From a bacterium (lineage in GTDB: Bacteria; Patescibacteriota; Minisyncoccia; Phycocordibacterales; UBA918): a DNA stretch of 38,317 nt. The notes under the pieces are model-generated. The model ran no database searches. It was not told the DNA's origin and saw nothing but the letters and a program-made list of their open reading frames with translations. Shown in pieces: positions 33,559 to 38,317 of the stretch. A program made the translations under genes and the position numbers. Every line of letters begins with the position of its first letter. Position 1 is the stretch's first letter. Location of the stretch: contig JAUIFS010000003.1 of assembly GCA_030430425.1 (NCBI GenBank), positions 1-38,317 on the forward strand, read 5' to 3'.

Positions 33559-34674
33559 ATGGAAGCAGAGCAAACACCGCAAGAAAAGACTTCGCGTGTA
33601 CCACGAAAGTCCCTCTCAAAAGTAAAGCGTCACTGGATGACGCTCTCGTTTGTGTTCGGGTTTATTATCGACAACATTACGCTTAATCGCGTGGATCAGC
33701 TGTTTGATAACTTTATTCTTGCATCATATGTACTGCTTGCAATGATTGCGCTGTTGCTCCTCTATGCTTCAGCGTCACATAAGATTCAGGGCAGAAAAGG
33801 TGAGCTTGCACGGAAATATGCTCCGTTGTTAGTGCAGTTTGCGTTTGGTGGGCTCCTCTCAGGAATGCTCATCTTTTACGGACGCTCTGGTGCATGGGCG
33901 CAGACGTGGCCATTTATGACGGTGATCCTCCTTGCTATTTATGGAAACGAAACCATTAAAGACCGCGCTTCACGTCTGATCTACAACCTTGCCATTTTGT
34001 TTATTGGTCTCTTTTCGTACACCGTTCTTGTGATCCCAGTGTTTACCGGTTGGATGGGACCATGGGTGTTTGTCGGGAGTGGATTGTTGGCGCTGTTTGT
34101 GATGTATCAGTTTGTGCAGCTGTTGCTGCGTATTGTGCCAAACTTTATGGCGATGCAAATGCGTTCCATTGTGTTTACGCTCGGAACAATTTTCTGCACA
34201 TTCAATTTTCTCTACTTTGCAAATATCATCCCGCCGATACCGCTTTCTTTGAAAGACGTTGGTATTTATCACAGTGTCGTGCGCATTGGCGACAGTATCT
34301 ATGAACTAAAGTACGAAGCGGGTCGCTGGTTTGAACCGTTTAAAAACTCAGACGATACCTATCATGCACAAGCAAATGATCAGATATTCTGTTTTGCGCA
34401 GGTATTTGCACCAACAAAGCTCGCAACGGACATTGTGCATGTATGGGAGTTTAAAAACCCCGACACCGGCGAGTGGGAAGAACATGCAAGTCTTCCGTAT
34501 AGTATTTCAGGTGGTCGTAGTGACGGGTTCCGCGGGTACACACTTATAAAAAACTATACAGACGGAAAGTGGCGCTGTTCGGTAGAAACTACGAGGGGAC
34601 AGGTGCTTGGTCGCGAGACGTTTGTTATCGACAGTACACAGGCGCCACGAGAACTTGTCACACAAGAGCGCTAA
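33559..34674 (+). CDS. Multi-TM protein with C-terminal DUF2914 domain
   Basis: N-terminal TMs; C-terminal YHSVVRIGDSIYELKYEAGRWFEP..WRCSVETTRGQVLGRETFVI. Confidence 0.75.
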   Translation: MEAEQTPQEKTSRVPRKSLSKVKRHWMTLSFVFGFIIDNITLNRVDQLFDNFILASYVLLAMIALLLLYASASHKIQGRKGELARKYAPLLVQFAFGGLLSGMLIFYGRSGAWAQTWPFMTVILLAIYGNETIKDRASRLIYNLAILFIGLFSYTVLVIPVFTGWMGPWVFVGSGLLALFVMYQFVQLLLRIVPNFMAMQMRSIVFTLGTIFCTFNFLYFANIIPPIPLSLKDVGIYHSVVRIGDSIYELKYEAGRWFEPFKNSDDTYHAQANDQIFCFAQVFAPTKLATDIVHVWEFKNPDTGEWEEHASLPYSISGGRSDGFRGYTLIKNYTDGKWRCSVETTRGQVLGRETFVIDSTQAPRELVTQER

Positions 34675-34699
34675 GGCTATAGTAGCCACACACATATAT

Positions 34700-36373
34700 A
34701 TGAAGGAACAGATACAGCAGAAGATACAAACAGTGCTTGATGAACTTGGCGTTACCGACGTCCCTTTTACCGTGGAGCATCCAGCCGATCTTTCGCATGG
34801 CGACTACGCAAGTAATGTTGCACTTGTTGCATCGAAGCAGCTTGGGAAAAATCCGCGCGAACTCGCGGAGGAAATTGTGTCTAAACTCGACGAGTTTGAA
34901 ACAACTATTGCAGGTCCTGGGTTTATTAACGTCCACGCACCACGGAGTTTTTTTGTAGACCATGTTGCGCAAAGTATTGCTGCTGGAACAAACTGGGGCA
35001 AGAGTGAATTGTTGGCAGGAAAGAAGTATGTAGTTGAGTACACTGACCCAAACCCATTCAAGGAGTTTCATGTTGGGCACCTTTTTACTAACTCTGTAGG
35101 TGAATCTGTTTCTCGGCTTATAGAGTTTGCAGGTGCTGATACGAAGCGACTGTGCTACCAAGGTGATGTAGGCATGCATGTCGCCCATGCAGTATGGGGG
35201 ATGCAACAAATGGGACTTACCCCTGAAAGTAATTTTACCGCTGGTGACCTTGGAAAAGCCTACGCACTTGGCGCCACGGCATATAAAGAAGATGAGCGTG
35301 CGCAGACAGCTATCAAAGCTTTAAATAAAAAAATATACGAACGTTCAGATGAGGTAGTGAATGCCTTGTATGACAAAGGTCGTGAAGTATCACTGGCGTA
35401 CTTCGAAACTATCTACGCAATTGTTGGTACGCACTTTGATGAGTATTTCTTTGAAAGTGAAGCAGGACCAAAAGGAAAAGAGCTTGTGTTGGGTAATCCA
35501 AAGGTTTTTTCAGATAGTGACGGTGCAAAGGTATTTGAGGGAGAGCAGTATGGGCTGCATACTCGAGTTTTTCTTAACTCGGAAGGTTTGCCGACTTATG
35601 AAGCAAAAGAGCTTGCATTGGCTCAGATGAAAGAAGATCGTCTTGGTGTATATGACCACTCAATTATTTCTACATCAAATGAAATTGTTGCATACTTTAA
35701 GGTACTTAAGAAAGCAATGAGCTTTGTATATCCAGAGTTGGAAAAGAAGACAGAACATATCGGTCACGGTACGGTACGCCTCACAACAGGGAAGATGTCT
35801 TCACGGACAGGGGAGGTGATTGCAGCAATTGATTTCATTGAAGAAATAACAGATACAGCACAAGAGCGCATTGCAAGCGCAACACCCGAGCTTGCGCAGG
35901 ACAGAGCGCTAGCACAGCAAATTGCGCTTGGGGCTATTAAGTATGCGACTCTCAAAGGGAACATGCTACAAGATATGGTATTTGATAAGGAGGCAGCACT
36001 TTCTTTTGAAGGAGCATCAGGTCCGTACTTGCAGTACACGCATGCGCGTATTTGCTCAGTGCTTGCAAAAGCTGCTGATGCGGGAATAGTGCCTAGTACA
36101 GATGCAGCACCAGAAGAAGCATATGCTCTTGAGAAGATACTCTATCGATTTCCTGAAGTGGTAGAAGAAGCGATGCTGCACCGTGCACCGCACAAAGTTG
36201 CACAGTATCTCACAGAGCTTGCAGGTATGTTTAACTCATTCTATGCACAAGAAAAAATTGCCGATCCGTCTGATCCTCACGCACCCTATAAAGCACGTGT
36301 TGCACAGTCAGTTGCGCAGACTTTGAAGAATGGCTTGTGGTTGCTTGGAATAGAGGCACCAGAGCGCATGTAA
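34700..36373 (+). CDS. argS: Arginyl-tRNA synthetase
   Basis: EYTDPNPFKEFHVGHLFTNSVGESVSRL, TTGKMSSRTGEVI, FYAQEKI..LKNGLWLLGIEAPERM; start at ATG 34700. Confidence 0.96.
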   Translation: MKEQIQQKIQTVLDELGVTDVPFTVEHPADLSHGDYASNVALVASKQLGKNPRELAEEIVSKLDEFETTIAGPGFINVHAPRSFFVDHVAQSIAAGTNWGKSELLAGKKYVVEYTDPNPFKEFHVGHLFTNSVGESVSRLIEFAGADTKRLCYQGDVGMHVAHAVWGMQQMGLTPESNFTAGDLGKAYALGATAYKEDERAQTAIKALNKKIYERSDEVVNALYDKGREVSLAYFETIYAIVGTHFDEYFFESEAGPKGKELVLGNPKVFSDSDGAKVFEGEQYGLHTRVFLNSEGLPTYEAKELALAQMKEDRLGVYDHSIISTSNEIVAYFKVLKKAMSFVYPELEKKTEHIGHGTVRLTTGKMSSRTGEVIAAIDFIEEITDTAQERIASATPELAQDRALAQQIALGAIKYATLKGNMLQDMVFDKEAALSFEGASGPYLQYTHARICSVLAKAADAGIVPSTDAAPEEAYALEKILYRFPEVVEEAMLHRAPHKVAQYLTELAGMFNSFYAQEKIADPSDPHAPYKARVAQSVAQTLKNGLWLLGIEAPERM

Positions 36374-36376
36374 AGT

Positions 36377-36718
36377 GAACAAATGCCGCAGGGCATATTG
36401 TGAACTTTCACAGGACAGTTCAGGTGTATTTGAGGTCCTAGCGAAAATACACCGAACTGGTATCGGGAAAAGGAATATAAAAACATCACTATGTTCCAGT
36501 GATGTTTTTTAACTTCTTTCTATCTTCACTCACTCGGAAATGAATAAACTAACGTTATATTCATTTTTCTCGTATCGCTCGATAGTAATCTGAACAAAGG
36601 AGCAAAGCGACTATTGTGAAGGTTCACAGGACAGTTTCGGCAGATTCGAGCCTTCCTAGCGAAAATCTACCAAACTGGTATCGGGAAATGAGCAAAGGAG
36701 TGTAACGACTATTGTGAA
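36377..36718 (+). repeat. Tandem structured-repeat region after argS (three GAACAAA..TATTGTGAA hairpins, two ACAGGACAGTT..AACTGGTATCGGGAA hairpins)
   Basis: Small hairpins at 36377-36404, 36592-36620, 36690-36718; large hairpins at 36409-36470 and 36625-36688; stems differ in sequence but stay paired. Confidence 0.7.
36478..36510 (+). terminator. Terminator hairpin
   Basis: AAACATCACTatgttccAGTGATGTTTTTT. Confidence 0.75.
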
Positions 36719-36869
36719 TTTTGTTCCCGATTTGTTCTGCCTTTGGGCAAATCGCTGGAACTCGAAGTAGAAAATGATCACTCTGACTGATGGTCTTTCT
36801 GGACATTGACTCTATGCATTTGTATGGTATTTTTCAATATAAAGAGATCTTTAGAGAAAGGGTTGTACT

Positions 36870-37256
36870 ATGTTTTCGAATGTAGTTATTGCTTCTGGGT
36901 ACGGCATACTATGGATGGTATTCGCGCTGAATGCGCCGTCTGTGTATAGTGAGAGTTGGCGTGTTACGAGTTATCGTTGTGGCATCGTTGTCGTTGCTGG
37001 AGTTGCTGGCTTTTGTGCCTGGCAGTATGAGCTCACTAGTATTGTGATGGTCATCCCTTGGGTTGCGCTAGGATATCTTTACGTGTCTCTCTGTTTCCAG
37101 TGGCCTTCATTTGTCCCAAAGGGATGCCCCTACGCAACCTTTGCAGTTCGGGCAACAAAGACGACGTCTGTACCCGCGCGAAAATTGTTTCACCAGCACC
37201 AGCGTGCTGTGGCAAAACCAACACTTATTGTTGACAACACACAGGCAGGGAGATAA
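36870..37256 (+). CDS. Hypothetical membrane protein
   Basis: RBS-like GAGAAAGGG upstream, several TM segments. Confidence 0.6.
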   Translation: MFSNVVIASGYGILWMVFALNAPSVYSESWRVTSYRCGIVVVAGVAGFCAWQYELTSIVMVIPWVALGYLYVSLCFQWPSFVPKGCPYATFAVRATKTTSVPARKLFHQHQRAVAKPTLIVDNTQAGR

Positions 37257-37258
37257 TC

Positions 37259-37450
37259 ATGGAAACAACTATTGCCTATGTACGAGATATGCTTTTTATG
37301 GCGGACCTCGGCGCATGGCAGGTGTGGCAGCATCTAGAGTTTAAACGAATGCTCGCAGAAGGATACGATGGAGAACCACCGAATGATGGTGGAGGACTAA
37401 ACATACTAACGGCGCTCTTAGCGCCGTTTTTCTTTGACAAAGTATTTTAA
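37259..37450 (+). CDS. Hypothetical small protein
   Basis: Start 3 nt after the previous stop, but a terminator-like hairpin (37410-37426 plus T-run) lies inside its 3' end. Confidence 0.4.
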   Translation: METTIAYVRDMLFMADLGAWQVWQHLEFKRMLAEGYDGEPPNDGGGLNILTALLAPFFFDKVF

Positions 37451-37497
37451 TTCAGGTACATATACACACAGATACAAGAAACAACGGGAGAAGTGCT

Positions 37498-37803
37498 ATG
37501 TTTGAACAGCTGTGGGTAGTTGATTTTCTGACGTTTGCAACCGTAATGCTTTTGCTTCTTGCGGTGCGTGATGCTGTTGAGGATTTTCGGCAACTTTCCT
37601 TGCCAAAGGACGCCGTGGTGATACTGCTTGACCCCCTTGTTGGGGGACGAGTGTTGGGAGTTATTACTGTGTGGTTGCTGTACGCAACCGGACATCTCTT
37701 GCTGATGTTTTTGTTCCTTGGCGGGATCGTTGGTGTACCAATGGTCTGGCGTTTGATTGCGTGTGAATCATTTTTACATGCATCCCGAAAGCGATTTCGG
37801 TGA
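37498..37803 (+). CDS. Hypothetical membrane protein
   Basis: GGGAGAAGTGCT upstream; two TM segments. Confidence 0.55.
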   Translation: MFEQLWVVDFLTFATVMLLLLAVRDAVEDFRQLSLPKDAVVILLDPLVGGRVLGVITVWLLYATGHLLLMFLFLGGIVGVPMVWRLIACESFLHASRKRFR

Positions 37804-37939
37804 GTACGAAAAGACTGCGCATGTGCGTGGTCTTTTTCTTTGCAAAATAAATAGCGAGTGCTAGTATGCAAAGGCAGGCCTGATACGTCTGCTTCGGCAG
37901 GTGCCGGAATTACTATGTCTGATATACATATCATAAAAT

Positions 37940-38317
37940 ATGAATACAAAAAAAGAGGAGAACGCTACTCCTGAAAAAAGTGACGTTGCGTTGCGTGAAG
38001 AGGCGATATTGTCCTTTTGGCAACAGCACGATATTTTTAATAAAACATTGGAGCAAGACGCTCCAAACGGTGAGTTTATTTTTTACGATGGGCCACCGTT
38101 TGCAACCGGATTGCCGCACTATGGGCACATTCTTGCGGGGACGATAAAAGACGCTATTCCGCGTTTTTGGACGATGAATGGATACCGCGTGCCGCGCAAG
38201 TGGGGCTGGGACTGCCATGGTTTGCCACTGGAGAACTTGATTGAGAAGAAGCTCGGACTTGCGACAAAACGAGACATCGAAGCATACGGTATCCAAAACT
38301 TTAACGAAGCTGCTCGT
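37940..38317 (+). CDS. ileS: Isoleucyl-tRNA synthetase, N-terminal fragment (runs off window)
   Basis: FIFYDGPPFATGLPHYGHILAGTIKDAIPRFWTMNGYRVPRKWGWDCHGLPLE. Confidence 0.93.
   Translation, partial: MNTKKEENATPEKSDVALREEAILSFWQQHDIFNKTLEQDAPNGEFIFYDGPPFATGLPHYGHILAGTIKDAIPRFWTMNGYRVPRKWGWDCHGLPLENLIEKKLGLATKRDIEAYGIQNFNEAAR

Noticed and set aside
36286-36806. Two minus-strand ORFs sharing RYQFG.FSLG
   Set aside because: The shared peptide comes from translating the repeated AACTGGTATCGGGAA hairpin module, so it is better explained as a structured repeat.
37410-37430. Terminator of the 37259-37450 gene
   Set aside because: The hairpin with T-run lies inside the ORF before its stop, so either the ORF or the terminator call is doubtful; not listed as a separate feature.

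Overview
The window looks like a chromosomal segment of a Patescibacteria/CPR (Parcubacteria-like) genome. This placement is an inference from gene content and style, not a phylogeny. Recognisable content: a PilM/N/O-like cluster end, rluA-family, rplS, a free-standing LAGLIDADG protein, NUDIX, TspO, a Phd/PemK toxin-antitoxin pair, mscL, CarD, nrdA/nrdB, secE-nusG-rplK, folA, a CofE-like protein, dCMP deaminase, mltG, HIT proteins, thyA, MazG, tmk, glyA, argS and the start of ileS. There are four tRNAs: Arg-TCT, Val-TAC, Leu-GAG and His-GTG. The most unusual signal is non-coding. Structured repeat modules follow the 3' ends of three tRNA genes and several protein genes. At tRNAs they carry both direct and inverted copies of that tRNA's own 3' end, and several hairpins keep their pairing while the stem sequence differs between copies. 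At tRNA-His the 3'-end-like direct repeats recur around whole accessory genes (DUF1697, HD domain), resembling a tRNA-anchored cassette array. Other notable points: an apparent class Ic (Phe-for-Tyr) ribonucleotide reductase, loop-less perfect palindromes up to 62 bp, a dCMP deaminase fused to a degenerate nucleotidyltransferase-like domain, and a 39-aa small ORF with its own Shine-Dalgarno and terminator. All alignments and foldings were done by eye.
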